Virus record (IMG/VR): IMGVR_UViG_3300005600_000040
Coordinates: 1 to 47,399 of that record
Length of the DNA stretch: 47,399 nt
Origin: a virus
Direction: 5' to 3' (one strand)
This document shows positions 38,097-47,180 of the stretch, in pieces. The translations under genes were made by a program, and so were the position numbers. Under the pieces are notes generated by a model that saw only the letters and a list, made by a program, of their open reading frames with translations, had not been told where the DNA came from and ran no database searches. Numbering within the stretch: the stretch's first letter is position 1; the number at the start of each line of letters is the position of its first letter.

Positions 38097-39703
38097 TATA
38101 GTTCCACCGTACTATTTAAATCTCTAGAAGCTTGTTCAAATATAGGTTGTAATTCTGTATTTATATCTCTAGCGATTTGTTGAGCTTCAGCCCGACCTAT
38201 AGAACCTGAACCTTGATTATTTACTTCTACCTTTATACCGCCTAGACTGACAGAATTAGAAATATTATTGCGAGTATCAGACCTAGTTAAACCTGAAGCT
38301 CCTAAATCAGATGATTCTGAGTTTATTGTATTTTGAACATTGTTTAGAAATTCAGCATCTGTATTTTCTTCGTCTTGTCCGAAACTAAAGAAATTACCTA
38401 TTTTATCTATACCGTTAGATATAGGTTGCATAACGTTTTCTTCGAATTTACGTTTTACCCCTTCCCATAAACCAATGAATAGGTTTTCTATACTTTGTAC
38501 AGTATTGTCAAAAATACCAGTGATGTATTCACCGATATCAGACATTATCATTTTGAAAGCTAGAATATGAGTTTTAAGATCTGTTGAAAACAAATCAAAT
38601 ATTAAACCCCATCCCTCAAACACCATTGAAGTCAAATCGTATATAGTTGCGAATATTGCAGCTACCGTTCTTAATTCGTCAGCCCATTGAGGATATTTCT
38701 TAATCATATTTCCAATGAAGCTTTCACCACCTTCGAAAAACACATTAGCGTCTTCAGCAAGCAGACCTATCCCCGCGACTATGGTTGCGATTAAAGCGGG
38801 TAAAGCAGCTATAGCCGCATTAGCTAATAGAGCGGAAAGCTGAACGGCTTTGAAGGCTTTAACCATACTTAACAATACCCCTACAAACTTTAAAGCTATA
38901 AAACCCGCTGTCGCGATCGTGAGGAGCTTTAATGCTGTAGTAATATAACCGATATACGTAGGTAAACGTTGTTCTATTAATTGTCTATTTTGTTTCCACC
39001 AATCTTCAATCGTATTAGTAACTGATTCCAAAATAGGAGTTAATTCGCGGGAAAGTGTTCTTGAAAATTGTTTTGAAATTTGAGCTAAATTGGTAAGTCC
39101 GTCTTGGAAATCAGCGGATATCGCAGCATCTTCTTCTGTTGCTACACCTAATGCTTCGGCTTCTGAAATTAACTCGCGTATACCGTCAGAACCTTGCTGT
39201 AATAATCTTATAGAATTACCTAAACCGACTTTATTAGCTAGTTCATATTGTTGGCTACGAGGTAGATTCTGGATAGCATCTGCAACTTCCATCAGGACGT
39301 CTACAGTAGGTTTAAGATTCCCTTGAGCATCAGTAGCGGATATACCTAATATTCCAAATGCTTCTACAGCTGAACCAACACCTCTAGAAGCTTCAGATAC
39401 CGCTATAGATAAAGAGCGAATATCTCCTTCTAAAGAATTGGAATCACCACCTACACGAGAAAGGGAAAATGATAAAGCGTCAATCATACCGACAGCTATA
39501 TCGGTTTCTTCAGATAATTTGCCTTGACGGTCTGTAGCGGCTGTTACAACGGTAGAAAAACCGACTAAAGCGGCTGTCCCTGCCACTACAGCGGTTCCAA
39601 GTTTAGAAACGAGGTTAATACCCTTGTCAAGTTCGCTATTAAATTTCTCTATATCTTCAGGGTCAAATTCAAACCCTAACCCCACGAGTAATTCATCTAG
39701 CAT
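38096..39703 (-). CDS. tail tape measure protein
   Basis: A 535-aa protein of tape-measure type. An N-terminal helical region with KLGTAVVAGTAALVGFSTVV is followed by the tape-measure core (about 55-220: SLSRVGGDSNSLEGDIRSL, QYELANKVGLGNSIRLLQQG). Hydrophobic segments at about 255-320 (LLTIATAGFIALKFVGVLLS, LANAAIAALPALIATIVAGI) are typical of membrane-inserting tapes. The C-terminal region is polar and ends NTELQPIFEQASRDLNSTVEL. The modest length implies a short tail. Its start overlaps the end of the frameshifted chaperone. Confidence 0.88.
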   Translation of the reverse strand: MLDELLVGLGFEFDPEDIEKFNSELDKGINLVSKLGTAVVAGTAALVGFSTVVTAATDRQGKLSEETDIAVGMIDALSFSLSRVGGDSNSLEGDIRSLSIAVSEASRGVGSAVEAFGILGISATDAQGNLKPTVDVLMEVADAIQNLPRSQQYELANKVGLGNSIRLLQQGSDGIRELISEAEALGVATEEDAAISADFQDGLTNLAQISKQFSRTLSRELTPILESVTNTIEDWWKQNRQLIEQRLPTYIGYITTALKLLTIATAGFIALKFVGVLLSMVKAFKAVQLSALLANAAIAALPALIATIVAGIGLLAEDANVFFEGGESFIGNMIKKYPQWADELRTVAAIFATIYDLTSMVFEGWGLIFDLFSTDLKTHILAFKMIMSDIGEYITGIFDNTVQSIENLFIGLWEGVKRKFEENVMQPISNGIDKIGNFFSFGQDEENTDAEFLNNVQNTINSESSDLGASGLTRSDTRNNISNSVSLGGIKVEVNNQGSGSIGRAEAQQIARDINTELQPIFEQASRDLNSTVEL

Positions 39704-40312
39704 TTCTTTTCTCCTTGGGTTTTAGATGATTCTTTACATCTAGTATCTCGTTAAGTATTAATACATCCTCTATAGAATAAGTTCCGTCTTGTAACTCTTT
39801 GAGAGTGCATAGAGGGGGATCCGCAATTACAGGTCTATGTAACCATGGATCCACGTTTTTAAAATCGGAAAGGTCTACTGGTTCCCCTCTTTGGACAGTT
39901 CGCTTCCTAGACCCTGCCCTTTGAAAAAACCCTTATAATTTACCTGAATAATAAATCCGAAAGCTTTGTATGCTTCTGATAGATTATCACCTGCATATAC
40001 ATTATTGAAAACAGATTCAGTTATACGCTCACCGTCCCTTTTAGTATGACCAGTTGTTAACATTCTAACAATTAAATCTACTACTTTTTCAGGAGGAGCT
40101 GATTCAAATAATTTTTGAGCAGCGTGAGAAAAACTTGAAATTTGTTCTTCTTTACTTTTATTTTTATTGGAAGCCATCGCAACAATATCAGGTAAGCTAT
40201 TACCAAGCATTGCAATTAGTTCCATTTTGAATTTCATACCCTGAATAGCAGGGAATTGAGTACAAACATATTGTACTTCGTTAATGATTTTTTCTTCTGT
40301 TTTACAAGACAT
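39693..40312 (-). CDS. tail assembly chaperone, -1 frameshift fusion product
   Basis: The chaperone frame 39875-40312 carries GGG-TTTTTT-C at 39932-39923. In frame this reads as T TTT TTC, a classic -1 slippery heptamer, directly preceded by G GGT TTT, another slippery form. After slipping, the -1 frame stays open to TGA 39693-39695, giving about 206 aa in total. The frameshift-only part (RGEPVDLSDFKNVDPWLHRP ... CTLKELQDGTYSIEDVLILN) has the W..RP...CTL.EL.DGTYSI.DV..LN pattern of second-frame tail chaperones. The -1 frame has no start of its own, so frameshifting is required. It ends inside the tape measure start codons. Confidence 0.85.
39875..40312 (-). CDS. tail assembly chaperone, zero-frame product
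   Basis: A 145-aa protein from ATG 40312 (GGAGA Shine-Dalgarno), starting MSCKTEEKIINEVQYVCTQF. KFKMELIAMLGNSLPDIVAM and RMLTTGHTKRDGERI show the pattern of phage tail-assembly chaperone proteins (RSAM/lambda gpG-like role). It binds the tape measure during tail assembly and is not part of the mature virion. It lies between the tail tube and tape measure genes, as expected. Frames upstream of 40312 are fortuitous. Confidence 0.85.
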   Translation of the reverse strand: MSCKTEEKIINEVQYVCTQFPAIQGMKFKMELIAMLGNSLPDIVAMASNKNKSKEEQISSFSHAAQKLFESAPPEKVVDLIVRMLTTGHTKRDGERITESVFNNVYAGDNLSEAYKAFGFIIQVNYKGFFKGQGLGSELSKEGNQ

Positions 40313-40407
40313 TTTATTTCTCCAACTTATTCCGGACTTAGGTAGAGGGGAATTCCAAAATAGTAAGCCGGAGAAACTATTTTGCGTTGCAAATTCCCCT
40401 CTAATAC

Positions 40408-40827
40408 TTAACCGCCTAGATGCAACATATCTAGACGTTCTACTACAATTCGCCACTCTTGCGAGTTCATCCCAGTGCCGCGAGTAATATCGGCAGGTCT
40501 AGGGATATAACCTTGTGTCCCCGAACCTAAATCGTTATTTCTCGTGTCTTTAAATTGTGCAAAGATAGGAACGAATACACCATTTTCCTGAGCAGTGATT
40601 AAACCTGACAGATAAGAATTAGAATCTGAAGTCTGTTGTACTCGGAAAATAATCTCACCAGAACGGTCAGCACTAAGGTTAACAGTCATAAGACCGTCAG
40701 CGCCTATAATATGACTAGCTGAATCACCCAAGCGAGCTAATTGTATAACGTCGTCACCTTCGTCATACCCTGTAATTTCAACACCGTTAATCAATAAGAC
40801 AGTGTTTAAAAATGAATAATTTTGCAT
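40408..40827 (-). CDS. tail tube protein (DUF3277)
   Basis: A 139-aa protein matching DUF3277 inner tail tube proteins: MQNYSFLNTVLLINGVEITG, DSASHIIGADGLMTVNLSAD, GEIIFRVQQTSDSNSYLSGL and C-terminal ITRGTGMNSQEWRIVVERLD. It directly follows the sheath gene and forms the tube through which DNA passes. Confidence 0.9.
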   Translation of the reverse strand: MQNYSFLNTVLLINGVEITGYDEGDDVIQLARLGDSASHIIGADGLMTVNLSADRSGEIIFRVQQTSDSNSYLSGLITAQENGVFVPIFAQFKDTRNNDLGSGTQGYIPRPADITRGTGMNSQEWRIVVERLDMLHLGG

Positions 40828-40837
40828 GATTTACCCC

Positions 40838-42319
40838 TTATCGTTCAAAAGTACCTTGGATTTGAACACCATGGATAGCACCTGCACCCAGAGCAACAAA
40901 ACTCAAACCGTTGTACTGTCTATTCTGTTTCTCGCTCGCGCTAACATCCGCTACAGGGATAGTCGTAACTTCGTACCCTGCTCCAAGGAAAGTTCCATCA
41001 ACTGTTTCTCCAGGAGCGATAAGTCCGTTCAGTACCGCTGTATCCAGGACTTTCGTAACTTGCTGCTGTAGTGCTGCTGTTCCTTTATCAGTATAAGGTA
41101 CTTTGGTCGTACGAGAAACCAAATAACCGTAAACTTCTGTTTGGATTGCATCAGTAAGCCAGTCAACACCGTGAATTTCATCAAAGAAATAATCACCAGC
41201 CATATAAGATTCACCATAAATAGCGGTATCGGCAACTTGGAAAAACACATTAGCTCGTTTAGAATCCAATACTGTTTTATCATTGGTAGAAATATCTTCT
41301 ACACTGATTCCAGGAAGAGATTTAAACTTAAGAGTTAATGTTGAATTCGGCTGACTAAAATCAACTGTAAACGCACGACCAGCAATAGAAGCTGACGGAT
41401 ACTGATCAGGGTAAGAACTAAATGTAGTCATAGTCCGGTTGAAATTACCCGTATCTAGAACAGAAGCAATATCATTAGTAGTAACACTATCCAGAACATC
41501 CAAGTCATTAGTTGTGTTAAAGAAAACTTTAGTTCTAGCTTGGATCCAAGAGGCTGCGGCTGTTACAGCGGCTTCACCGTTAATTTCAACATCTTCACGA
41601 ATTTCTTTAGTAAAGATAAGACCGTACCAAGAGTTATTCTTTTGTTCGATTGCGTTCAACGCATCAGTAATAGTTTCAGGATCTATACCGTCAGCTTTAG
41701 TTGATTCGCCTTGGCGCATTTGTAACAAAGAAGAAATATCTGTTCCGGTCGAAGCCGTTGTTAGAAATGATATTGTGGCGGTTGAACCAGTTGTTCCGCT
41801 AGTGATAAAAAATCGACTACCGTCATAAGTAGCTGTCGCAGAGCTATAACCTCCTGAACCTACAAGCTGTAGACCTGCTTGAATTTCATCAGCTACGTCT
41901 TCAAGTGTGGTAATAGTACCAAAATCTAAACCGGTAATTTCTTCTGAAACACCGTCAATAGAAATAATAAAACTACCGTCAGAGATTGCCGCAAATTCGG
42001 CAATACTGTCAGTATCTTCTACCACACTACCGCCTCGCAATTCAGCCGCGACAGCATTATCCGCTCTGACGCTTACGACAAAGGATGTTGGTTTAGGTTG
42101 TTGACCAAAGTAGGCGTTTGCTAACTTAACGACCTCGGAAGATCCAGGCCAGTCAGCGGCGACACTAGCTGCATCTGAATAAGACCTTGAACGTTCAGCA
42201 AATCCAATAACACCTGTTTCCGCTGTAACTGCATTTAGAGTTCCGAATCCCGCTCTAGCTGGGAAGGTGGCTCCTAATGCAATACTTACAGCTACGATTG
42301 AGCTTTTTGGTATAGACAT
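40838..42319 (-). CDS. contractile tail sheath protein (DUF3383)
   Basis: A 493-aa DUF3383 sheath protein. N-terminus SIPKSSIVAVSIALGATFPA and RSYSDAASVAADWPGSSEVV KLANAYFGQQPKP are diagnostic. The middle contains domain insertions (SWYGLIFTKEI, DLDVLDSVTTNDIASVLDTG) and the C-terminus GYEVTTIPVADVSASEKQNR QYNGLSFV packs on the tube. Presence of a sheath and a matching spike shows a contractile tail. Confidence 0.92.
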   Translation of the reverse strand: MSIPKSSIVAVSIALGATFPARAGFGTLNAVTAETGVIGFAERSRSYSDAASVAADWPGSSEVVKLANAYFGQQPKPTSFVVSVRADNAVAAELRGGSVVEDTDSIAEFAAISDGSFIISIDGVSEEITGLDFGTITTLEDVADEIQAGLQLVGSGGYSSATATYDGSRFFITSGTTGSTATISFLTTASTGTDISSLLQMRQGESTKADGIDPETITDALNAIEQKNNSWYGLIFTKEIREDVEINGEAAVTAAASWIQARTKVFFNTTNDLDVLDSVTTNDIASVLDTGNFNRTMTTFSSYPDQYPSASIAGRAFTVDFSQPNSTLTLKFKSLPGISVEDISTNDKTVLDSKRANVFFQVADTAIYGESYMAGDYFFDEIHGVDWLTDAIQTEVYGYLVSRTTKVPYTDKGTAALQQQVTKVLDTAVLNGLIAPGETVDGTFLGAGYEVTTIPVADVSASEKQNRQYNGLSFVALGAGAIHGVQIQGTFER

Positions 42320-42323
42320 ATTT

Positions 42324-42860
42324 TTACACCTTTATTTCTATGGGGATCGAAGTAACCCCTGTTTCAAATTCACCGTTAATAGATATAGTTTCAATAGATC
42401 TTATAATCTCATTATCGGTAACTAATGTTGTTAAAAATAAATCCAGTTGAGCACGTTTTTCCCAACCGTTTTCTAACTTCTCTGAAATATTTCTAACTTC
42501 TGTTCTGCGTGATAATTCTAAATTAGCCGCTTGTAATGTTTCTATCGTTGAATTTCTAATCAAACCTATATGGAATTTATGAGCGTCTGTTTTAGCACCT
42601 TCTCGGTAGAAGTTAATAGAAAGCATTATTTCCCTAAGACCTGTAATAGTGTTGTCAATATCAAGGTCTTCAGTTCTGTCTTCTAATTCGGAAACATCCC
42701 ATCCTAATTGTTTTATATAGTTAGTGTTTACACTAGCGTAATTACCAGACGGACGAGGGAAATCTTCTTCCGCTGGTATTGCATATTCTTGAACACCGAC
42801 TATAGAATTAATTAATCCTCGTACCAGTTTATTAACCGCTTCTTCTACATAAGAACTCAT
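42324..42860 (-). CDS. neck/tail terminator protein (LIC_12616 / gp12-like)
   Basis: A 178-aa protein like the LIC_12616 / phage neck terminator family: NKLVRGLINSIVGVQEYAIP near the N-terminus, PSGNYASVNTNYIKQLGWD, and a REIMLSINFYREGAKTDAHK FHIGL core. It caps the tail tube and sheath and joins them to the head connector. Coupled by ATGA to the gene before it; 4 nt separate it from the sheath gene. Confidence 0.8.
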   Translation of the reverse strand: MSSYVEEAVNKLVRGLINSIVGVQEYAIPAEEDFPRPSGNYASVNTNYIKQLGWDVSELEDRTEDLDIDNTITGLREIMLSINFYREGAKTDAHKFHIGLIRNSTIETLQAANLELSRRTEVRNISEKLENGWEKRAQLDLFLTTLVTDNEIIRSIETISINGEFETGVTSIPIEIKV

Positions 42861-43213
42861 TTTTCTTTAGCTCCTATAGCAAAGAACCAACCGTAATCAT
42901 CCCAATCACCAACGTGGATAACTTTAAATCTTTGACCTCTACGGATAATAGTGGTAGCTGGTGTTCCGGTATCTACATCGGCAGTTTGTACTGATTTATT
43001 TAGGTAAAAGCTATAGGTGTTAGAGGTACGTTCACCACCTTCTAAAAATTGCAATTGTTCAGGGGTAGGTTGTTGAACGCTTGCTAATGCTTTACGAATT
43101 GTCGCTGGTGGGTATACAGGGCGACCATCTACACGAGTTGGGATACCTTTATCTTCTAAGGTAACTACCGTCGCGGTGTCAGCGTCTATTGCTTCTGTTA
43201 CTTTAATCGGCAT
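42857..43213 (-). CDS. head-tail joining protein, putative
   Basis: A 118-aa protein starting MPIKVTEAIDADTATVVTLE. It contains RVDGRPVYPPATIRKALASV and a C-terminal beta-rich RFKVIHVGDWDDYGWFFAIG. Its place between the gp10/gpG-like protein and the tail terminator, and its size, suggest a head-closure or stopper role. ATG 43213 has GAGG 6 nt upstream and overlaps the previous gene; a TTG two codons upstream is not preferred. Confidence 0.65.
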   Translation of the reverse strand: MPIKVTEAIDADTATVVTLEDKGIPTRVDGRPVYPPATIRKALASVQQPTPEQLQFLEGGERTSNTYSFYLNKSVQTADVDTGTPATTIIRRGQRFKVIHVGDWDDYGWFFAIGAKEK

Positions 43214-43664
43214 TACCAACCTCGTATGTTATAGATTGTCTTAAGTGACCTGTATCTACCAAGGGATTTCCTTCTCGGCTTGTTAAAGCTGGTTCTTTTA
43301 TATCTGTTATTTTATCTTTAACATCGCTAGAAGCCATCAGACCTAATATCTGTAAAGATTGTTCAGAAGTCATTTCACCTAGTAAAACCTTTTTACCTAA
43401 TTTTTTAAGATCGTTTTTATATTTACCGCTTTTTTCATTTAAGGTAGATCTTAAAAAACTACGTTCCGGAACACCTCTACTCGGGCTTCCGAATTCATGT
43501 ACATTACCGACCATAATGACCGAAGTACCGTCGGGATAATTATTACTTCCTTTAGGTAAACCCACTTTAACTAAATTATCCCCTTTCATCTGCTTAGCTA
43601 TTTCTTCTAATTTTTTAATAGCTTTGTTAGGTGATTTTTTAATCTTGGCGGTCATTTTACTCAT
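43203..43664 (-). CDS. tail completion / HK97 gp10- or Mu gpG-like protein
   Basis: A 153-aa basic protein. VGLPKGSNNYPDGTSVIMVG, VHEFGSPSRGVPERSFLRST and NPLVDTGHLRQSITYEVGN form the conserved pattern of virion-morphogenesis proteins (PERxFLR and LVDTGxLxxSI motifs). These complete the neck/tail junction. ATGA overlap with the connector gene upstream. Confidence 0.82.
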   Translation of the reverse strand: MSKMTAKIKKSPNKAIKKLEEIAKQMKGDNLVKVGLPKGSNNYPDGTSVIMVGNVHEFGSPSRGVPERSFLRSTLNEKSGKYKNDLKKLGKKVLLGEMTSEQSLQILGLMASSDVKDKITDIKEPALTSREGNPLVDTGHLRQSITYEVGNAD

Positions 43665-44104
43665 AATCGGTTAGCTACCATAACACCGACAAAAGTAGAA
43701 TTCCGGATAATTAAATATTGTTGTCCGTAGCTGGTGGTCATAAAGAAATCGTCCGAATCAGAACGGTCTTTACTAGTTACCGCTCTAGATACAGACACAC
43801 CACCAGCGGATTTAGAATTAATAACTCCTGCTCTAGCATTGGTATCACCTGCTTGAGAAATATCTGAAACAGTTAATAAATGAGCTACTAAATAAGATTG
43901 AGCGATATCGTATTTACCTTTCCATCGATTTTTATCAACTCCTAAATATAGAAGCTGAGAATCTTCAAAAAGAACAGTTATATGGATATCAGGGTATTCA
44001 ACTTCATCTGAAAACTCTGGAAATCTACTTCTAAATCTTTCAATTTTTAAATTTATATTTGATTCAGAAGATGAGGTATATGAACCGCTACGTTGCCATG
44101 ACAT
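43661..44104 (-). CDS. head-tail connector (DUF4054)
   Basis: A 147-aa DUF4054-type adaptor. INLKIERFRSRFPEFSDEVE, DSQLLYLGVDKNRWKGKYDI AQSYLVAHLL and AGGVSVSRAVTSKD match the family's fold, which docks under the portal. ATG 44104 overlaps the stop of the Ig-like gene (TAATG) with GGAG 10 nt upstream; an ATG 8 codons earlier has no ribosome binding site. Confidence 0.82.
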   Translation of the reverse strand: MSWQRSGSYTSSSESNINLKIERFRSRFPEFSDEVEYPDIHITVLFEDSQLLYLGVDKNRWKGKYDIAQSYLVAHLLTVSDISQAGDTNARAGVINSKSAGGVSVSRAVTSKDRSDSDDFFMTTSYGQQYLIIRNSTFVGVMVANRL

Positions 44105-45201
44105 TATATAGTTACTCCGAATATCCAATCGCCTAAAGAATCCGAATTTGGTACTTGATCAGAAATTACCAAACCCTTCCAAGGTGTATTTTTATCATAA
44201 TCGACAACTTCTATTAATGCAATTCCTTTATTGAAATTAACAGTATTATCGTATATACATTTTCCTTCTATAATAATAGATACATAATGATCCCCATCTG
44301 GTACATATCTGTTATTTATTATTACATTAGAACTAAATGTAGGTATAACTACTTCTGCAGCAATATTGAAATCTACGTAGACTGGTGCCGAATCTACGCC
44401 ATCATCATCAGTAACAATAAGTTCTAATGTTACTGTTTGCGCTGTGTCTGACACTGGTGAAGTAAAGCTAATGTTTTCAGCGGTGGTGCTTGATAGCGTA
44501 ATGCCGCTGTTAGTAGTTTCACGCCACTTGTAACCTACAATCGTGCCATCGCCATCAGAGCTACCAGAAGCGCTAACCTGAACAAGTACACCTGCTGCAA
44601 CTGATTGGTCGGGACCGGCGTTTGCGGTTGGCGGTTGGTTTGGTATCACTTCTGCTTCTACAACTACCGTTCTCGCCACCTCGTCTGCCGCATTGCCTGC
44701 CGCGTCTGAAACATTATAAGTTACTATATAGGTTGCTGGTGTATTCACATCGACTGGGTTGACCGTGACAATGTTGGCTGTTATATCACCATCCGTATCG
44801 TCTAACGCTGTTGCACCTGCGTCTGTGTAAGTATCTCCCTCTGTAATGGTAACTGATGCACTACCAAGTAATGTGATTACAGGTTTAGTGGTGTCAACTG
44901 CCTGTACAGTTGCGCTTAATTCATCGAATGCGCTACCGTCTGCATTGGTTGCTGTTAATCGTAACACATGCAATCCCGACTCGTTAAACGTAACATCTGG
45001 ATTAAGCACAGTGGCATCAGAAAACGTTGGTGATTGACCGCTTTCACACGTCCATAGCAGCGAATCGTAATCACTCGCTGTTGCTCCTGATATTGTTACT
45101 GTATCACCAATAGTCCCTGTTAGGTTCACCCCTGCATCTACTATCGGTAAAACAATAGACGCACTCCACTGATTAACCGTCCCCCACTGATTCACACTCA
45201 T
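44104..45201 (-). CDS. Ig/HYR/PKD-domain virion protein, chimeric
   Basis: A 365-aa secreted-style surface protein without signal peptide. Residues 20-105 form an Ig/PKD-like domain (AGVNLTGTIGDTVTISGATA). Residues 107-190 are a DUF5011/HYR-type Ig domain (KPVITLLGSASVTITEGDTY TDAGATA ... NVSDAAGNAADEVARTV). Residues 195-290 are a PKD/REJ-like domain (NQPPTANAGPDQSVAAGVLV, GTIVGYKWRE). The last 80 residues differ in codon use and resemble the AT-rich backbone. Ig-like domains on phage capsids bind carbohydrates weakly. Being next to neck genes, it may decorate the head or neck. The DNA of the Ig part is GC-richer than its surroundings. Confidence 0.78.
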   Translation of the reverse strand: MSVNQWGTVNQWSASIVLPIVDAGVNLTGTIGDTVTISGATASDYDSLLWTCESGQSPTFSDATVLNPDVTFNESGLHVLRLTATNADGSAFDELSATVQAVDTTKPVITLLGSASVTITEGDTYTDAGATALDDTDGDITANIVTVNPVDVNTPATYIVTYNVSDAAGNAADEVARTVVVEAEVIPNQPPTANAGPDQSVAAGVLVQVSASGSSDGDGTIVGYKWRETTNSGITLSSTTAENISFTSPVSDTAQTVTLELIVTDDDGVDSAPVYVDFNIAAEVVIPTFSSNVIINNRYVPDGDHYVSIIIEGKCIYDNTVNFNKGIALIEVVDYDKNTPWKGLVISDQVPNSDSLGDWIFGVTI

Positions 45202-47009
45202 ACTGTAACTCCCGTGATTACAGCCCCGTTTACGTGTGGGGATTCGTTGTCGATAACAAACCCTTCTAGCGCTGTTCCTGCTAGTGCTTGGAAGTTTACC
45301 AGCGATGCAGAGCCAGACGCATAAGTTACCGCGCCCCTAAAGACTTCATTATCTGAGTCATCGAAAAGAACAGTCTTATACGCGCCATCTGGTACGCCAC
45401 TTATAGACAGGTTTGCAGTTGACGGAGTGCCAGTGAATATATCCCCCATATCTTGTTCAACAACATTTGTAATATTAGGCGCAATCTTAGCTTGGCAAGC
45501 CCATCCGTAAGGGTGTAGGTTATCACTCGATTCTGAAAGTGCCCAAAAGCCATCTGTTGTTTGGTATCTAACTCGACTAGGATCATCACACGTTGATGCA
45601 ATTGTTTGAAGGTTGACCTCTTGGCTATTATCAATTAGAGGCCTAAGCAAAACAAACTTAGTGCCAGCCATCGCGGAAAGTTGCCCGTTTATAGCCGCGA
45701 GTCCGTTTGCCGTAACATTATTAGTGCCATCGTTCGTGCCCATAAGCCACAAGCAAAGATTTGGCGGGTCACTAAAATCTCTAGGCTCGCCATTCCATAA
45801 TTCATCGTAAGCACCTGCAAAATTTGGTACGCCGCCAATTCCTGAGCTATTAAATCCCTGCGAGCCAAAACCAACCAAACCAACCTCTGCATTTAGTTGC
45901 TCGCCGACTTTTAAAGCCCAACTTTGTATTGCGCTATTGCTTAATACGCTTACTGCACCATCAAATGTTTTAACGCCTTCAGTTATTGAGTCACCATAAA
46001 CAAGAAGTTTATTGCTTCTTTCTGCTGGCTTTTCTGCGCTACCGCCGTCTAAACCTATACCTTTAAAAATGCACGCAACCTCAATACCTTCCCACCTGTT
46101 TGATGTTCTGTTGATAGCATCAAAATAAATTTCTATATAATGCTTGCTTGTATCATTTGAAGGAAGATTAACGATAACAAAATCGCTGACTTGATATCTG
46201 CTAATCGTGCGTCCGTCTACCCTAACAGCAATCCAAGGGTAGTCGCCTGTTAATCCTGTCGTATCAAATGCTAGGACCATCGAAGCGCCATCAATAATTG
46301 TCCTTATGTAAGCGCCTGTATTGATAGTCTTTGCTTGCGACACCTCAACTTTCCAGTTGTAAGGGCTATATATTAACGCCGAATCATTAGGCAACACATT
46401 AATTTCGGGACCACCTGCCGAGTCAGTGCCACTGCCGTCTAAGTGCCATAGATTCTGAAGTCCAAACTCAGTGCCGGAGTAGGGTGATGTTGGAGCGGTA
46501 AAAGCTGCTGGATATTTATCAATGCTCCACACCGCAACCTCGTCAACAGTGCCGCCGAAGTTAAATCCAGCCCCAAAACCTTCTCTTATGGTAAATTCGC
46601 CAGCGTATGATGAGCCAGCCGAGGCAGGCGTAGTAGCGCTTGAATCAACCTCAACGCCATCGACATACAGCTTGCCTCCGTTTGTGGCATCAACAGATAG
46701 TGCTACATGCTTAACTCCGCCAGTTATATTTGTCGTAGTATCGAATGCTACAATTGAGCCGCCGGAGCCGTAGCGACCAAGAAGATTCCCGGATGCATCA
46801 ATACCCAGCCAAAAAGCCTCAGGCTGACCAACAAAAACATCAGTCTCCCCAGTTGCAGAGGCGATATTAATCCTACACTCTACTGCAAAAGTTCCGCTTG
46901 AAACTACACCAGTTCCCGCACTAGCGCCTCCACTTGATAAAACCTGACCAAAAGCAGGCTCGGTTGATGCAGTGAAGGCCGTAGAGCCAGTTAAAGTTAA
47001 ATCCGCCAT
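45198..47009 (-). CDS. LamG-like plus SGNH/GDSL hydrolase, virion esterase candidate
   Basis: A 603-aa protein. Residues 1-190 form a LamG/concanavalin-like jelly roll (GTFAVECRINIASATGETDV, LYVDGVEVDSSATTPA, GGTVDEVAVWSIDKYPAAFT). Residues 330-520 are an SGNH hydrolase: block I LLVYGDSITEGV, block II GSQGFNSSG, block III LMGTNDGTN and block V SDNLHPYGW, giving the Ser, Gly, Asn and Asp-His set. The C-terminus is a beta-sandwich (NLSISGVPDGAYKTVLFDDS). Phage SGNH proteins deacetylate surface polysaccharides. ATG 47009 has GAGGAA 9 nt upstream. It lies within the GC-richer module and is atypically placed among head/neck genes. Confidence 0.82.
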   Translation of the reverse strand: MADLTLTGSTAFTASTEPAFGQVLSSGGASAGTGVVSSGTFAVECRINIASATGETDVFVGQPEAFWLGIDASGNLLGRYGSGGSIVAFDTTTNITGGVKHVALSVDATNGGKLYVDGVEVDSSATTPASAGSSYAGEFTIREGFGAGFNFGGTVDEVAVWSIDKYPAAFTAPTSPYSGTEFGLQNLWHLDGSGTDSAGGPEINVLPNDSALIYSPYNWKVEVSQAKTINTGAYIRTIIDGASMVLAFDTTGLTGDYPWIAVRVDGRTISRYQVSDFVIVNLPSNDTSKHYIEIYFDAINRTSNRWEGIEVACIFKGIGLDGGSAEKPAERSNKLLVYGDSITEGVKTFDGAVSVLSNSAIQSWALKVGEQLNAEVGLVGFGSQGFNSSGIGGVPNFAGAYDELWNGEPRDFSDPPNLCLWLMGTNDGTNNVTANGLAAINGQLSAMAGTKFVLLRPLIDNSQEVNLQTIASTCDDPSRVRYQTTDGFWALSESSDNLHPYGWACQAKIAPNITNVVEQDMGDIFTGTPSTANLSISGVPDGAYKTVLFDDSDNEVFRGAVTYASGSASLVNFQALAGTALEGFVIDNESPHVNGAVITGVTV

Positions 47010-47032
47010 GTTTTTAGTTCCTCTTAAGTTGC

Positions 47033-47170
47033 CTAAATTGTCGCGCCTAATACAACGCGTTTCCACGATCCGCCGTCACTTACTGCTGCCTGCGTCTGCC
47101 CGCTAATCGCGGTTATCTGTTCTGACTCAAAATTTGTGCTTGGGTCATTACCAAAAATATTTAAAGCCAT
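47033..47170 (-). CDS. 45-aa protein at start of the cargo module
   Basis: The frame starts at ATG 47170 with AGGGGATAG upstream and ends at TAG 47033-47035. It reads MALNIFGNDPSTNFESEQIT ... SWKRVVLGATI. It is followed closely by the LamG-SGNH gene. The GC content and codon use match that module rather than the phage backbone. Possibly a small virion or chaperone protein; no family recognised. Confidence 0.5.
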   Translation of the reverse strand: MALNIFGNDPSTNFESEQITAISGQTQAAVSDGGSWKRVVLGATI

Positions 47171-47180
47171 TATCTATCCC

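Noticed and set aside
40313-40456. N-terminal extension of the tail chaperone frame
   Set aside because: A clear GGAGA and ATG at 40312 exist and the upstream part overlaps the tail tube gene antithetically to family length.
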